From: Pectobacterium brasiliense
Lineage (GTDB): Bacteria > Pseudomonadota > Gammaproteobacteria > Enterobacterales > Enterobacteriaceae
Length of the DNA: 64,000 nt
Direction: 5' to 3'
NCBI RefSeq assembly: GCF_013449685.1
Contig: NZ_JACDSF010000001.1
Coordinates: 55,806-119,805, forward strand
A model generated the notes under the pieces. That model searched no databases. It saw nothing but the letters and a program-made list of their open reading frames with translations, and was not told the origin of the DNA. The position numbers and the translations under genes are program-made. This document shows, one piece after another, positions 9,650 through 19,006 of the stretch; within the stretch, counting starts at the first letter, position 1; the number at the start of each line of letters is the position of its first letter.

Positions 9650-9992
9650 ATGTAAAAAAATAATACCAAAGTGCATTTTCAGATAAAACCGAAAACATAA
9701 TTTGGCGTGGAATATCTCAGCCATTTGCAGGATATTCCGCGCGATAAATATTCATCTTTTGAACTTTATCCCGCCACAATTTAATTGATTCGATTTTTTG
9801 ATGGGATAGGACTTCGTTTCTCCCTCATCGGATCCCCTGCCTTGCTCGCCTGAAATCTATTGGGGTAACCCCCGTTACGATGATATAACGATGGTTTTGC
9901 ACCATCGTGTTCTTATATAGCTGTTTTCCTTTTGGCCGTGTTCTGTGCCACGAAAGCAGCGATAATCCAACAGACAGGGCAGGAGAATACCC
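9650..9992 (+). other. Structured 343-bp gap between ycgL and ycgM
   Basis: No coding sequence seen. It holds several clear hairpins: a 12-bp stem 9705-9716 with 9731-9742 (one G-T pair), GGGG-TAA-CCCC at 9862-9872, and a perfect 8-bp stem 9888-9895 with 9901-9908. A GGCAGGAGAA ribosome site just precedes ycgM. The hairpins may belong to the 3' end of ycgL and to a long leader of ycgM. Confidence 0.5.
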
Positions 9993-10649
9993 ATGTATCA
10001 ACACAGAGACTGGCAGGGCGCGCTGCTTGATTTTCCAGTAAATAAAGTCGTTTGCGTAGGAAGTAACTACTCAGAACACATCAAAGAAATGGGAAATGCG
10101 ACCCCGAGCGAGCCCGTTTTATTCATCAAGCCTGAAACCGCACTGTGTGACTTACGCCAGCCCGTTGCCATTCCCAAAAATCTGGGTTCGGTTCACCACG
10201 AAGTTGAGCTGGCTGTACTGATCGGTACGCCGTTAAAGCAGGCGAATGAAGAACGCGTCGCTCGGGCGATTGCGGGCTATGGTGTGGCACTGGATCTGAC
10301 GCTGCGTGATTTGCAGTCCGACTTTAAAAAGGCGGGGCAACCGTGGGAGAAAGCCAAAGCGTTCGATGGTTCTTGCCCGATCTCCGGTTTCATTCCGGTT
10401 GCCGAGTTTGGCGATCCGCAGCAAACCGATCTGGGTGTAAAAGTGAATGATGAAGTGCGCCAGCAGGGCAACACGCGTGATATGATTACGCCGATTCTGC
10501 CGCTGATTGCTTACATGAGCCGTTTCTTTACGCTGCGCGCGGGCGATATTATTTTAACGGGTACGCCAAAAGGGGTCGGTCCGATCCTGTCTGGCGATAT
10601 GCTGACGATTACGGTCAATGACCGGACGTTAAGTACGCGTATTATCTAA
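9993..10649 (+). CDS. ycgM: Fumarylacetoacetate-hydrolase-family protein YcgM
   Basis: A 218-residue single-domain FAH protein, nearly colinear with E. coli YcgM. Metal ligands of the family are visible: the HHEVELAVLIG glutamates and DLTLRD aspartate, followed by GQPWEKAKAFD and LTGTPKGVGP. Relatives act as acylpyruvases or oxaloacetate tautomerases/decarboxylases in metabolite clean-up; the exact activity here is inferred. It precedes ycgN by 117 bases. Confidence 0.9.
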   Translation: MYQHRDWQGALLDFPVNKVVCVGSNYSEHIKEMGNATPSEPVLFIKPETALCDLRQPVAIPKNLGSVHHEVELAVLIGTPLKQANEERVARAIAGYGVALDLTLRDLQSDFKKAGQPWEKAKAFDGSCPISGFIPVAEFGDPQQTDLGVKVNDEVRQQGNTRDMITPILPLIAYMSRFFTLRAGDIILTGTPKGVGPILSGDMLTITVNDRTLSTRII

Positions 10650-10766
10650 CGCCTCTGGCTGCCCGTGTTGAAGACGGGCAGCAACATTTCCCCGCTGCGC
10701 CTGCCAGAATCACGCATCTTTATTTACAACGCTATCGATTTAACAACTAAGGTAACGGGAAGAGAC

Positions 10767-11213
10767 ATGACTGAACGCCCTTTTTGGCAGCAAAAAACGT
10801 TGTCTGAGATGTCTGACGATGAATGGGAGTCGCTGTGCGATGGCTGCGGTCAGTGCTGTTTGCATAAATTGATTGATGAGGATACGGAGGAGATCTACTT
10901 TACCAACGTCGCCTGTAATCAACTGAATATTAAAAGCTGCCAGTGTCGTAACTATGAGAAACGCTTCGAGTACGAGCCGGACTGCATTAAGCTGACGCGT
11001 GAAAACCTGCTGACGTTTAACTGGCTACCCGCGACCTGTGCTTATCGCCTGATTCATGAACGTGAAGATTTACCGCAGTGGCACCCGCTGGTCTGCGGTA
11101 ATAAAACGGCCATGCACCGTGAGCGCATCTCCGTGCGTCATATCGCCGTGCGTGAGAGTGAGGTGGTGGACTGGCAGGACCATATCCTGAATAAGCCGGA
11201 ATGGGCGCGATAG
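10767..11213 (+). CDS. ycgN: Cysteine-cluster protein YcgN
   Basis: A 148-residue UPF0260 protein rich in conserved cysteines ([11 protein letters not shown] near residue 25, then [11 protein letters not shown] and later single cysteines), a pattern that suggests metal or Fe-S binding; function unknown. The frame is open from 10665 but the ATG at 10767 matches the E. coli start and follows a GGGAAGAG element. Order ycgL-ycgM-ycgN as in E. coli. Confidence 0.93.
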   Translation: MTERPFWQQKTLSEMSDDEWESLCDGCGQCCLHKLIDEDTEEIYFTNVACNQLNIKSCQCRNYEKRFEYEPDCIKLTRENLLTFNWLPATCAYRLIHEREDLPQWHPLVCGNKTAMHRERISVRHIAVRESEVVDWQDHILNKPEWAR

Positions 11214-11299
11214 TGTTTGATTACTCACTAATAGAATAAAAAAGATGCGAATTCTTTATCATTTGATAAACTTGTGACAGGTTTAAAAGGAGTTGAAAA

Positions 11300-11503
11300 A
11301 TGAGCAATGTATATCGCATACCAACTCTCAGCCCTGAAGAAATTCGCAATATTTCCAGATCCGCAGTTGCGGATGTGGCAGCACAACGAATAACTTCATC
11401 AGCTAATTCTGTTGTAAAAAGTGGTTCAACAGGTGCTGTATTATCTCAGGCTCAGGGACGTGAAATATTCAAGGATGCCTTTAACAAGGTACGAAAAGGG
11501 TAA
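11300..11503 (+). CDS. Unrecognised 67-residue protein
   Basis: A small hydrophilic protein that I do not recognise. It begins MSNVYRIPTLSPEEIRNISR and ends in a basic FNKVRKG tail, with a Ser/Ala/Val-rich middle and no membrane segment. It is supported by an AGGAG seven to eight bases before the ATG and by an intrinsic terminator 22 bases after the stop. It lies at the head of a three-gene accessory patch between ycgN and dsbB. Confidence 0.55.
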   Translation: MSNVYRIPTLSPEEIRNISRSAVADVAAQRITSSANSVVKSGSTGAVLSQAQGREIFKDAFNKVRKG

Positions 11504-11525
11504 CTTCGTCATTTCACATGGACTT

Positions 11526-11547
11526 CGCCCCTTATTGGGGCGTTTTT
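11526..11547 (+). terminator. Terminator between two hypothetical genes
   Basis: CGCCCC (11526-11531) pairs with GGGGCG (11537-11542), then five T residues. The next gene's ribosome site begins only a few bases later, so expression of that gene needs read-through or its own promoter. Confidence 0.8.
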
Positions 11548-11563
11548 GTTTTCAGGAAGAAAA

Positions 11564-12166
11564 ATGTCTCAGCAACCAAAGAGATGGGTGTTTTCAGAAC
11601 TTGTAAAAGACCCCAATGATCCAGAACAGCTTATTGCCTATGCCATGTATAAAGGTGATAAAGACGAACTTGCGGTTAAATCTCGGCAGGAGCTTGGGCT
11701 CAGTGAAGCTCAGATAGAAAAAGAGCTGCAACAGTTTCATGACCACATTGTTATATCCCCCGGTCGTTTGCAGTCTTACCGTGACAAAGCTCAGGCTATG
11801 GTTGATGAGCTGACAACGAGAGTAAGTAATCGAGTCGATCTTTCTTACGCCGATCGCATTAAAAAACTTGAACAGGACATTTGGTTAAAATGGGGTGAGC
11901 GCGCTTCAGATTATAGCGATCATCTACAAAAGCCAGGCTTCGGGAAAAAAGTGGGCCGCTGGCTGGTTTCTGGCGTTCCAGGTCTTCTGGCAACCGTGGT
12001 GACGACGGTCATAATTGTTGGCGGCTTTGCGCTACTTAGCGATGAACCTACTGCAGTAGCACGAAAAGGAATTGATAAAGCGCTCGATACAATGTTGCCC
12101 CGGCATGGTGTTGATCTTCCTTTAGGCGATGAGCCGTCAGCCAATAAGTCTGAATCCAAATTGTAA
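11564..12166 (+). CDS. Unrecognised single-pass membrane protein
   Basis: A 200-residue protein not recognised. The first ~130 residues are charged and helical (KDELAVKSRQELGLSEAQ, YADRIKKLEQDIWLKWGERA), then a basic stretch (KPGFGKKVGRW) precedes one transmembrane helix around residues 140-163 (GLLATVVTTVIIVGGFALL) and a ~35-residue polar tail. An in-frame ATG exists at 11546 inside the terminator, but 11564 has AGGAAG at a good distance. It resembles a cytoplasmic domain anchored by a C-terminal helix; no function can be assigned. Confidence 0.6.
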   Translation: MSQQPKRWVFSELVKDPNDPEQLIAYAMYKGDKDELAVKSRQELGLSEAQIEKELQQFHDHIVISPGRLQSYRDKAQAMVDELTTRVSNRVDLSYADRIKKLEQDIWLKWGERASDYSDHLQKPGFGKKVGRWLVSGVPGLLATVVTTVIIVGGFALLSDEPTAVARKGIDKALDTMLPRHGVDLPLGDEPSANKSESKL

Positions 12167-12376
12167 AATAATGACTTTCGTCACACAGTTTGACTGAAAT
12201 ACTTATTTATTGTTTTTTCTAAGCATTTTTTCTCATCGTGTGTAGAAATGTATTAGGAAGCAATAAGTTTTACTGGTTTCTGATGAGCTACAGAAGGAAT
12301 AGCAAGTGTTTCCGCTATGCAATCGCCAGCGTGTTGTATAATTTTAGAGCCACGTAACCAGCAGGAGGGAGAGCAT

Positions 12377-12574
12377 GTGATTAACTTTGAGAAAATTATT
12401 CTTGAGTACAGTGAGCAGTATACCGATTTTGCGGCTTCCACTATCGCTTTTATGGAAAGTCAGGCAAAAAAGATCGATGCAGATGAAATATCACGAAGAA
12501 TCCCGCAGGAAAAAAGGCCTTTTTTTAACGAAAGATTAGGCCATTATCGCGATATCTACAGACCACAGCCGTGA
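12377..12574 (+). CDS. Unrecognised 66-residue protein
   Basis: A small charged helical protein (VINFEKIILEYSEQYTDF at the start; AKKIDADEISRRIPQEKR in the middle), not recognised. The frame is open from 12317, but a GTG at 12377 has a full AGGAGG eight bases upstream, the strongest ribosome site in this patch. A clean terminator follows 37 bases after the stop. No membrane segment or signal peptide. Confidence 0.55.
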   Translation: MINFEKIILEYSEQYTDFAASTIAFMESQAKKIDADEISRRIPQEKRPFFNERLGHYRDIYRPQP

Positions 12575-12611
12575 GAGGTGGCACAAGCCTGTAAGCGTAG
12601 AAACAGTTACC

Positions 12612-12637
12612 AAAAGCCCGACTTTCGTCGGGCTTTT
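12612..12637 (+). terminator. Terminator after the 66-residue gene
   Basis: AAAAGCCCGAC (12612-12622) and GTCGGGCTTTT (12627-12637) form a perfect 11-bp stem; symmetric A and T runs make it potentially bidirectional, serving dsbB on the other strand after the repeat. Confidence 0.85.
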
Positions 12638-12642
12638 CGGTC

Positions 12643-12914
12643 TATACCCGTCATACTTCAAGTTGCATGTGCGTTGGCTACGCTACTCGGCACACTTGCG
12701 TGTGCCTCGCCCCTTTGGGGCCGCTGCAAGCAGCGTTCAAACCAGCCTCCGGCTGGTTTGTCAGTCACCCGAATCACTTACCTGAGTAAGCTCATCGGGA
12801 TTTCTTCACTTGCCGCGTTACAAGGCTTATAAATAAGCCTCGCCCTAACGGGCCAACGCCTTGCGTTGTTCAAACGTTTACGTTTGTCCTGAAACTCGAA
12901 TTATTTAGGGTATA
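12643..12914. repeat. ERIC-like repeat, long (272-bp) form
   Basis: Ends are imperfect inverted repeats beginning TATACCCgtcatacttcaag and (reverse complement of the other end) TATACCCtaaataattcgag. The centre has the ERIC-type core around cacttacctgagtaagctcat. Compared with the 126-bp copy at 47854 it carries two extra GC-rich stretches made of small hairpins (for example AACCAGCCTCCGGCTGGTT). A reading frame across it is not a gene. Confidence 0.8.
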
Positions 12915-12917
12915 TGA

Positions 12918-13448
12918 TCAGCGGCTGAAGAGGTCGCGACGCTTAGGTCGGAAAGGCTGAGCGATTAAGACCAGCACGGCAACCAACAGATAAGCGGCGA
13001 AGATGCCAAGCAGCCATTGTGGCATTTCCATGGAAAGGAATTCCCACTGACGTACTGAGCAATCACCTGTCGCATTGAAAATGGCCGGAAGCCATTTGTC
13101 CAAAGGCAGCCATGACGGGAAGCTGACAAAGAAATCACAGGTGGTAAACGGCGACGGATTTAACAAAATATCCGTGTGTTTCCATGCCAGTCGGACCCCT
13201 TCGTAAGAACTGTATATCCATAGCGCGATGGCTGGGTAACGCAACGCCGTTGATGGCGCGATAGCACCAACAATACCTGCCGCGAACACGCCCCACAGCG
13301 CACAGCGCTGATAGATACACAGCACGCACGGTTTTAATAACATCACATGCTGAAAATAGAGCGCGGTCAATTCCAGCGCTAAAGCAGTAAACGCTAGCAG
13401 CAGCCACGCACCACGCCCGCGTGAGCAACGATTAAGAAATCGCAACAT
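12918..13448 (-). CDS. dsbB: Disulfide-bond oxidoreductase DsbB
   Basis: A 176-residue inner-membrane protein with four transmembrane helices that reoxidises periplasmic DsbA and passes electrons to quinone. Both essential cysteine pairs are at the E. coli positions: C41 and C44 (PCVLC) in the first periplasmic loop, C104 and C130 in the second. Same strand as nhaB, which lies upstream, as in E. coli. The stop is four bases from the repeat end. Confidence 0.97.
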   Translation of the reverse strand: MLRFLNRCSRGRGAWLLLAFTALALELTALYFQHVMLLKPCVLCIYQRCALWGVFAAGIVGAIAPSTALRYPAIALWIYSSYEGVRLAWKHTDILLNPSPFTTCDFFVSFPSWLPLDKWLPAIFNATGDCSVRQWEFLSMEMPQWLLGIFAAYLLVAVLVLIAQPFRPKRRDLFSR

Positions 13449-13642
13449 AAAAATATTCCATGCTAAACATGATTAAAGCAGCAGTGTAAACCGTTCTGAC
13501 TTCACTGCCATCATTTCACTGTGCAAAACGTAACGATATGTTTATTTGATGCTTTTCTGTCATTCTGCGGCGGCGAAAAGGGTATTGATAACATCATCAA
13601 GGCCGAAATTGTCGCTGCCGCGATTACTATACACGATCGTGA

Positions 13643-15223
13643 TTATGAGTGACTGCCCGATATGGTCAAATCTGGCAAAGAAATCCAGTGATTATTTATC
13701 AAAAAGTCAGTAAACGGTACCAGCGTGAACTCAATACAAAACAACCCGACCAGCGTCATCACAATCGTGTAGGGCAGCGCCATCACCACCATGCGTCCGT
13801 AAGATAAACGAATCAGTGGTGCCAGGGAGGATGTCAGCAAGAACAGAAACGCGGCTTGCCCATTCGGTGTTGCGACAGAAGGCAGATTGGTGCCGGTATT
13901 GATTGCCACGGCGAGCAACTCGAACTGAGAAAGCGATATATGGCCGTTCTCAAAGGCACTGCGCGCTTCGTTAATGTAAACCGAACCAACGAAGACATTA
14001 TCCGATATCGATGAGAGCAGACCGTTGAACAGATAAAACTGCGTCAGTTGCGCACTTTCAGAAGATTGCAGGACGTAATGGATAATCGGTGAAAATAGGT
14101 GCTGATCGATAATGACGGCGACGATGGCAAAGAAAACTGTCAGCAATGCGGTAAACGGCATGGCATCCTGAAACGCTTTACCAATCGCATGTTCTTCAGT
14201 CACGCCGCAGAACGTCGTCGCCATAATAATTACAGAAAGGCCAATTAACCCGACCTCAGCTAGATGAAACGCCAGCGCGATGATGAGCCAGATGCCAATC
14301 ACCGCCTGCACGAGTAAACGCGTTTTATCCTGCGGCGTGCGCTTTTCTGTCATGTCCCGATCGTAATCTTCAAGCACGCGACGCACGTTGTCTGGCAGAA
14401 CTACGCCATAGCCGAAGAGTTTAAAACGCTCAACCAGCACGCAGGTCAGGATACCGCAAATAAACACCGGGACGGTCACGGGTGACATGTGCAGGAAGAA
14501 GCTGACGAAATCCCAGCCGGCGCTTTTCGCGATAATCAGGTTCTGAGGTTCGCCAACCATCGTCATCACGCCGCCCAATGCCGTACCGACACCAGCGTGC
14601 ATGAGCAGACTGCGCAAGAATGCCCGGAATTGTTCCAACGTACGATGATGCTCCTCGCTGCTTAGCGTGCTGTCATCGCTGATATCGGCCTCGTCTTCAC
14701 CCTGTTGGGAAGCGAAGCGGTGATAAATACCATAAAACCCGATAGCGACGCTGATAACAACGGCAATCACGGTCAGCGCATCAAGGAACGCGGAAAGAAA
14801 GGCAGCGGCGATACAGAACGCAAGCGAAAGCAGCGTCTTGGAATGGATGCGCAGCAACAATTTGGTAAACACAAAGAGCAGCAGTTGCTTCATGAAGTAG
14901 ATGCCTGCCACCATAAACACCAGCAGCATGAGGACTTCAATATTCCCCGTGACCTCATGCCAGACCTGCTGCGGGCTGGTCATACCGATGAGGATGGCCT
15001 GTAGTGCTAGCAGGCCGCCAGGCTGTAGCGGGTAACACTTCAGCGCCATGCCTAGCGTAAAAATAAACTCCACAACGAGTAACCAACCGGCCCAAAACGG
15101 GCTGACAAAATAGAACAGCAGCGGATTAATCAGCAAAAAGCAAAAAATAGTCAGTTTGTACCAGTCTGGCGCGTATCCCAGGAAATTTTTTAACAGCGCG
15201 CGGTGAAGGGGCATGCCGATCAT
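13643..15223 (-). CDS. nhaB: Sodium/proton antiporter NhaB
   Basis: A 526-residue polytopic inner-membrane protein, colinear with E. coli NhaB, which exports Na+ in exchange for H+. Conserved stretches include [32 protein letters not shown] and [18 protein letters not shown]. The start at 15223 has only a distant AGGA; a second ATG three codons in is equally possible. Divergent from fadR across 230 bases. Confidence 0.95.
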   Translation of the reverse strand: MIGMPLHRALLKNFLGYAPDWYKLTIFCFLLINPLLFYFVSPFWAGWLLVVEFIFTLGMALKCYPLQPGGLLALQAILIGMTSPQQVWHEVTGNIEVLMLLVFMVAGIYFMKQLLLFVFTKLLLRIHSKTLLSLAFCIAAAFLSAFLDALTVIAVVISVAIGFYGIYHRFASQQGEDEADISDDSTLSSEEHHRTLEQFRAFLRSLLMHAGVGTALGGVMTMVGEPQNLIIAKSAGWDFVSFFLHMSPVTVPVFICGILTCVLVERFKLFGYGVVLPDNVRRVLEDYDRDMTEKRTPQDKTRLLVQAVIGIWLIIALAFHLAEVGLIGLSVIIMATTFCGVTEEHAIGKAFQDAMPFTALLTVFFAIVAVIIDQHLFSPIIHYVLQSSESAQLTQFYLFNGLLSSISDNVFVGSVYINEARSAFENGHISLSQFELLAVAINTGTNLPSVATPNGQAAFLFLLTSSLAPLIRLSYGRMVVMALPYTIVMTLVGLFCIEFTLVPFTDFLINNHWISLPDLTISGSHS

Positions 15224-15453
15224 AATGGAAGAGGAATCCTTATTCGTTAGAATAGTTTGATGGTTTTTATCATATCGTAAAAACTTTACAAACGGGCAGA
15301 AGTCTACTGTTTTACGCCGCGAGAGAGCGGTTTGCAGTCACAATTTTTCATTGAAAGGGTTCGGTGCCCGAGTGCGGCGCTATATCATGATTCTTTCGTC
15401 TGGTATTATGACTTAGCTTTTTTCGGCAATCACCGCTACGGATTATCAAACAC

Positions 15454-16173
15454 ATGGTTATAAAGGCGCAAAGTCCGGCTGGATTCGCGGAAGAATACAT
15501 TATCGAAAGTATATGGAATAACCGCTTTCCTCCTGGCTCTATTTTGCCCGCGGAAAGAGAGCTTTCCGAACTGATTGGCGTGACCCGTACGACCCTGCGT
15601 GAAGTCCTTCAGCGCCTGGCCCGCGATGGCTGGCTGACGATACAGCACGGGAAACCCACAAAGATTAACAATTTTTGGGAAACCTCCGGGCTCAATATTC
15701 TGGAAACGCTGGCGCGACTCGATCACGATAGCGTGCCGCAACTGATCGATAACCTGCTGGCCGTGCGCACCAACATCGCTGCTATTTTTATTCGGACGGC
15801 GTTACGCCATAACCCGGAAAAAGTGCGTGAGGTATTAACTCAGGCAAGTGCGGTAGACGATAGCGCAGAAGCTTTTGCGCAGCTTGACTACAACGTGTTC
15901 CGTGGTTTGGCCTTTGCCTCTGGCAATCCGATTTATGGTCTGATCCTGAACGGCCTGAAAGGGCTGTATATTCGCGTAGGGCGTTATTATTTTTCCAATC
16001 CGGAAGCCCGCAAGCTGGCGGTGGATTTTTACGGTCGGTTGGAAGCGTTGCGTAGCGAAGAGCGCTACGATCAGGTGATGGATGTCGTCAGACATTACGG
16101 TAAAGAAAGCGGAGCGATCTGGCACAGTATGCAGAGTGCTATCCCGCGGGATATCGCAGAAGTACGCCGCTAA
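15454..16173 (+). CDS. fadR: Fatty-acid regulator FadR
   Basis: A 239-residue GntR-family repressor/activator. The N-terminal winged helix keeps the DNA-contacting arginines R35, R45 and R49 ([19 protein letters not shown]); the C-terminal domain binds long-chain acyl-CoA, which releases DNA. It represses beta-oxidation genes such as fadD (in this window, with a candidate operator) and activates fabA/fabB. Followed by a strong terminator; convergent with ycgB. Confidence 0.97.
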   Translation: MVIKAQSPAGFAEEYIIESIWNNRFPPGSILPAERELSELIGVTRTTLREVLQRLARDGWLTIQHGKPTKINNFWETSGLNILETLARLDHDSVPQLIDNLLAVRTNIAAIFIRTALRHNPEKVREVLTQASAVDDSAEAFAQLDYNVFRGLAFASGNPIYGLILNGLKGLYIRVGRYYFSNPEARKLAVDFYGRLEALRSEERYDQVMDVVRHYGKESGAIWHSMQSAIPRDIAEVRR

Positions 16174-16197
16174 GGCTCATACCGCAGTTTCATTGTG

Positions 16198-16232
16198 AAA
16201 AGGGGATTCAGGTTGTTGCCTGAATCCCCTTT
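16198..16232. terminator. Bidirectional terminator between fadR and ycgB
   Basis: A 14-bp stem: AAAGGGGATTCAGG (16198-16211 region) against CCTGAATCCCCTTT (16219-16232), loop of about six bases. It lies between convergent genes. Confidence 0.85.
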
Positions 16233-16270
16233 GTCTTTGGTCGTGTCGCTGACCTGCGAACCGAGTTCCG

Positions 16271-17812
16271 TTATGTGGATGTAGTCCCGTTACGCGGCGG
16301 GCAGCGTTCAATCAATTCGATGCTGCCATCCGTGTTAGCCTGCTCCAGATAGACGTCAAATCCCCACAGGCGGTGGACGTGCTTCAACACTTCCTGGCTA
16401 CTTTTATCCAGCGGTGCGCGATTATGCGGAACATAGCGCAGCGTCAGCGCCCGATTACCGCGTAAATCCACGTTCCAGACCTGAATGTTCGGTTCCAGAT
16501 GGCTCAGGTTGTACTGGGCGGAGAGCTCTTGTCGGATCAAACGATAGCCTTCTTCGTCGTGAATCGCAGCAATTTCCAGATAATTATTGCGATCGTCGTC
16601 CAGCACCGTAAACAGCCGGAAATCACGCATCAATTTAGGCGACAGGAACTGGCTGATGAAACTCTCGTCCTTGAAGTTCTGCATCGCAAAATGCAGCGTA
16701 TCGAGCCAGTCTTTGCCCGCGATATCGGGGAACCAGTAGCGGTCTTCGTCGGTCGGTGACTGACAAATACGTTTGATGTCCTGAAACATCGCGAAGCCCA
16801 GCGCATACGGATTAATCCCGTTGTAATAAGGACTATTGTACGGCGGCTGATAGATCACGTTGGTATGGCTGTGCAGGAACTCCAGCATGAAGCGCTCGGT
16901 GACCCGGCCTTCGTCATAGAGATGGTTCAGAATGGTGTAGTGCCAGAACGTCGCCCAGCCTTCATTCATCACCTGAGTCTGCTTCTGCGGATAAAAATAC
17001 TGGCTGACTTTGCGCACGATACGCAGAACCTCACGTTGCCAAGGCTCCAGCAGCGGCGCGTTTTTCTCCATAAAATAGAGCAGATTTTCCTGCGGTTCTT
17101 GCGGAAAACGTCTGGCTTGCTCTGGGGCGGCACCTTGTTCACGACGCGGTAATGTCTTCCAGAGATCGTTAACCTGGCTTTGCAGGTAGGCCTCACGGCT
17201 TTTCTGGCGGGACTTTTCCTCTTCGAGCGAAATCTTCTGCGGGCGCTTATAGCGGTCAACGCCGTAATTCATGAGCGCATGGCAGGAATCTAACAGGCGT
17301 TCCACCTCGTCCACACCATAACGCTCTTCGCATTGCGCGATATACTGCCGGGCAAACAGCAGGTAATCGACGATGGAGCTGGCATCGGTCCAACTGCGGA
17401 ACAGGTAGTTGCCTTTGAAGAATGAGTTGTGCCCGTAGCAGGCATGCGCCATCACCAGCGCCTGCATTGGCAGCGTGTTTTCTTCCATCAAATACGCGAT
17501 ACAGGGATCGGAGTTAATGACGATTTCGTATGCCAGCCCCTGCTGCCCGTGTTTGTAACGCTGTTCGGTTTCGATAAATTTCTTCCCGAACGACCAGTGG
17601 GCATAGTTGATCGGCATGCCTATACTGGAATAGGCGTCCATCATTTGTTCTGAAGTGATGACTTCAATCTGATGAGGATAGGTCGCCAGACGGTACAGCT
17701 TCGCCACCCGATCAATCTCATCAAGGTAAACCTGCAATAACTCAAACGTCCAGTCCGGTCCATCACTCAGGCGAAGTGTTTTTTTTACCTGATTATCCGT
17801 TGATATAGCCAT
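16271..17812 (-). CDS. ycgB: SpoVR-family stress protein YcgB
   Basis: A 513-residue SpoVR-family protein, colinear with E. coli YcgB (510). Conserved blocks: TRLSDGPDWTF-like start, MAHACYGHNSFF, MNEGWATFWHYTI, QPPYNSPYYNGINPYA. In E. coli it is RpoS-controlled and linked with YeaG and YeaH, which are also in this window (37.3-40.6 kb); the molecular role is unknown. The frame opens at 17830, but the ATG at 17812 has AGGGGG seven bases before it. In E. coli dadA is the next gene; here a sugar operon intervenes. Confidence 0.93.
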   Translation of the reverse strand: MAISTDNQVKKTLRLSDGPDWTFELLQVYLDEIDRVAKLYRLATYPHQIEVITSEQMMDAYSSIGMPINYAHWSFGKKFIETEQRYKHGQQGLAYEIVINSDPCIAYLMEENTLPMQALVMAHACYGHNSFFKGNYLFRSWTDASSIVDYLLFARQYIAQCEERYGVDEVERLLDSCHALMNYGVDRYKRPQKISLEEEKSRQKSREAYLQSQVNDLWKTLPRREQGAAPEQARRFPQEPQENLLYFMEKNAPLLEPWQREVLRIVRKVSQYFYPQKQTQVMNEGWATFWHYTILNHLYDEGRVTERFMLEFLHSHTNVIYQPPYNSPYYNGINPYALGFAMFQDIKRICQSPTDEDRYWFPDIAGKDWLDTLHFAMQNFKDESFISQFLSPKLMRDFRLFTVLDDDRNNYLEIAAIHDEEGYRLIRQELSAQYNLSHLEPNIQVWNVDLRGNRALTLRYVPHNRAPLDKSSQEVLKHVHRLWGFDVYLEQANTDGSIELIERCPPRNGTTST

Positions 17813-18007
17813 CAGCGCGCCCCCTAACATAACAAGTCTGTACGTGAGATCTCGTTTACTGCCTTCCCGCTGGCTCCTGTCAAAAAATCATCGTTGTTCA
17901 TTTAGTTATAGCTGAGCTTTGGCAACGCGGCAATTGACGAATTGAGCGTGTTTGATGGAAAAAGGTCGCTGAGAAGAGAAAAAAGAAATCGGTATTACGC
18001 TGTTTAT

Positions 18008-18035
18008 TGATAGGGAAATGCTGATAGGGAAATGC
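18008..18035. repeat. 14-bp tandem repeat
   Basis: TGATAGGGAAATGC occurs twice without a gap (18008-18021 and 18022-18035), just beyond the end of the unknown sugar operon and touching the hairpin that follows. Confidence 0.8.
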
Positions 18036-18054
18036 GCTCTCCCAGAGAGAGCGC
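18034..18054 (-). terminator. Hairpin at the end of the sugar operon
   Basis: GCGCTCTC (18034-18041) with GAGAGCGC (18047-18054), five-base loop, 15 bases after the aldolase stop. There is no strong T-run on the minus strand, so termination is inferred from position. Confidence 0.55.
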
Positions 18055-18069
18055 GAAAGACCGTTTGGG

Positions 18070-18969
18070 CTAGCGGTGTTGATACCGTTTTAACAGCGCC
18101 TGAATATCGTTGAGACGGGAAACGGCAATCGTCGACAGCTTCTCTTTAGATACGCTGCGATCGAGCGAGATGCAATCCTTCCACAGAGAGCGTCCGGCAA
18201 TCACGCCAGAGGCGCCATTTTTCAACGCGCTCTCTACCTGAGGGAGAAAGGTGGCGTGATCGACGCCGGCAGACAGGACGGCCCAGGGAATGTCGCCGCA
18301 GAGTGCAGTCACGCGTGCACAGGCCTCATCCGATCCAGGATAAGGAATCTTCAAGACTTTTGCGCCTTGCTCGATACAAGCCTGGCAGCCTGCCGGAATG
18401 AGTTCGGGCAAGAGGCGGGTATAGGCGTCGCGAGATTCATTTTCCAGAGGGTAGGTCAGAAACTCAACGACAAGCAGTAAATCTTCCTGTGCAAAGTCCT
18501 GAATCACGGTACGGAGTGTGGCAAGGTTACGGGTATTGGCGTCAGGTCTATCTGGGCGAAGGTAGATCATGATTTTTCCGCCGGTGGCACCCCATTCACG
18601 CACTTTACGTGCCGTTACGCCTTCAACCATTGTGGAGATGCGGTAGCCTTCTGGCGTTGTTTCCCACCCTGACGCGTCAAGCCCGATGAGCAGGCCGGTA
18701 TCGCGGGGCAAAATCTTTTCGTCTATAAGACCCGGTATGGCGCAGATCGGATCAACCAGTACACAGCCTGCCTCAGCCGCCAGATAGCGAGTGATGTCAT
18801 ATTTTGTTTTTCCTAATGTTTCATTGGTAATCGCGGCCTGTGCTTCTGATGTCGGTGCTAATAATGTTCGCATACCGCCACGTTGATCGCAGGCAATAAC
18901 CATCATAGCGCCTGTTGAGTTACAAATTAATTGATACCCTCGGTGTTCAGCTGTTGTCATGGTGTTCAT
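18070..18969 (-). CDS. Class I aldolase, LacD/YihT-like
   Basis: A 299-residue TIM-barrel protein of the DeoC/LacD type, related to tagatose-1,6-bisphosphate and sulfofructose-phosphate aldolases. Visible blocks: MVIACDQRGGMRTLL (20s), VDPICAIPG, VVEFLTYP, KVLKIPYPGS with the probable Schiff-base lysine K207, VLSAGVD and GVIAGRSLWK. The start at 18969 is chosen for GAGGG eight bases upstream; longer readings lack one. As last gene of the seven-gene operon it would split the bisphosphorylated sugar into two three-carbon units, or equivalent products for another chain length. Substrate inferred, not known. Confidence 0.75.
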   Translation of the reverse strand: MNTMTTAEHRGYQLICNSTGAMMVIACDQRGGMRTLLAPTSEAQAAITNETLGKTKYDITRYLAAEAGCVLVDPICAIPGLIDEKILPRDTGLLIGLDASGWETTPEGYRISTMVEGVTARKVREWGATGGKIMIYLRPDRPDANTRNLATLRTVIQDFAQEDLLLVVEFLTYPLENESRDAYTRLLPELIPAGCQACIEQGAKVLKIPYPGSDEACARVTALCGDIPWAVLSAGVDHATFLPQVESALKNGASGVIAGRSLWKDCISLDRSVSKEKLSTIAVSRLNDIQALLKRYQHR

Positions 18970-19006
18970 AATCATTACCCTCATAAAAAGCAATATAAAT
19001 AAGCGA

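Noticed and set aside
12578-12832. An 84-residue frame over the long ERIC-like repeat
   Set aside because: It follows the hairpin-rich repeat sequence, has no ribosome site, and the same repeat elsewhere has no conserved frame.
18070-18969. Sulfoquinovose (YihT-type) pathway as an explanation for the aldolase
   Set aside because: No YihS, YihV or SQ importer-like genes are nearby; import is by a PTS, which is not used in that pathway.
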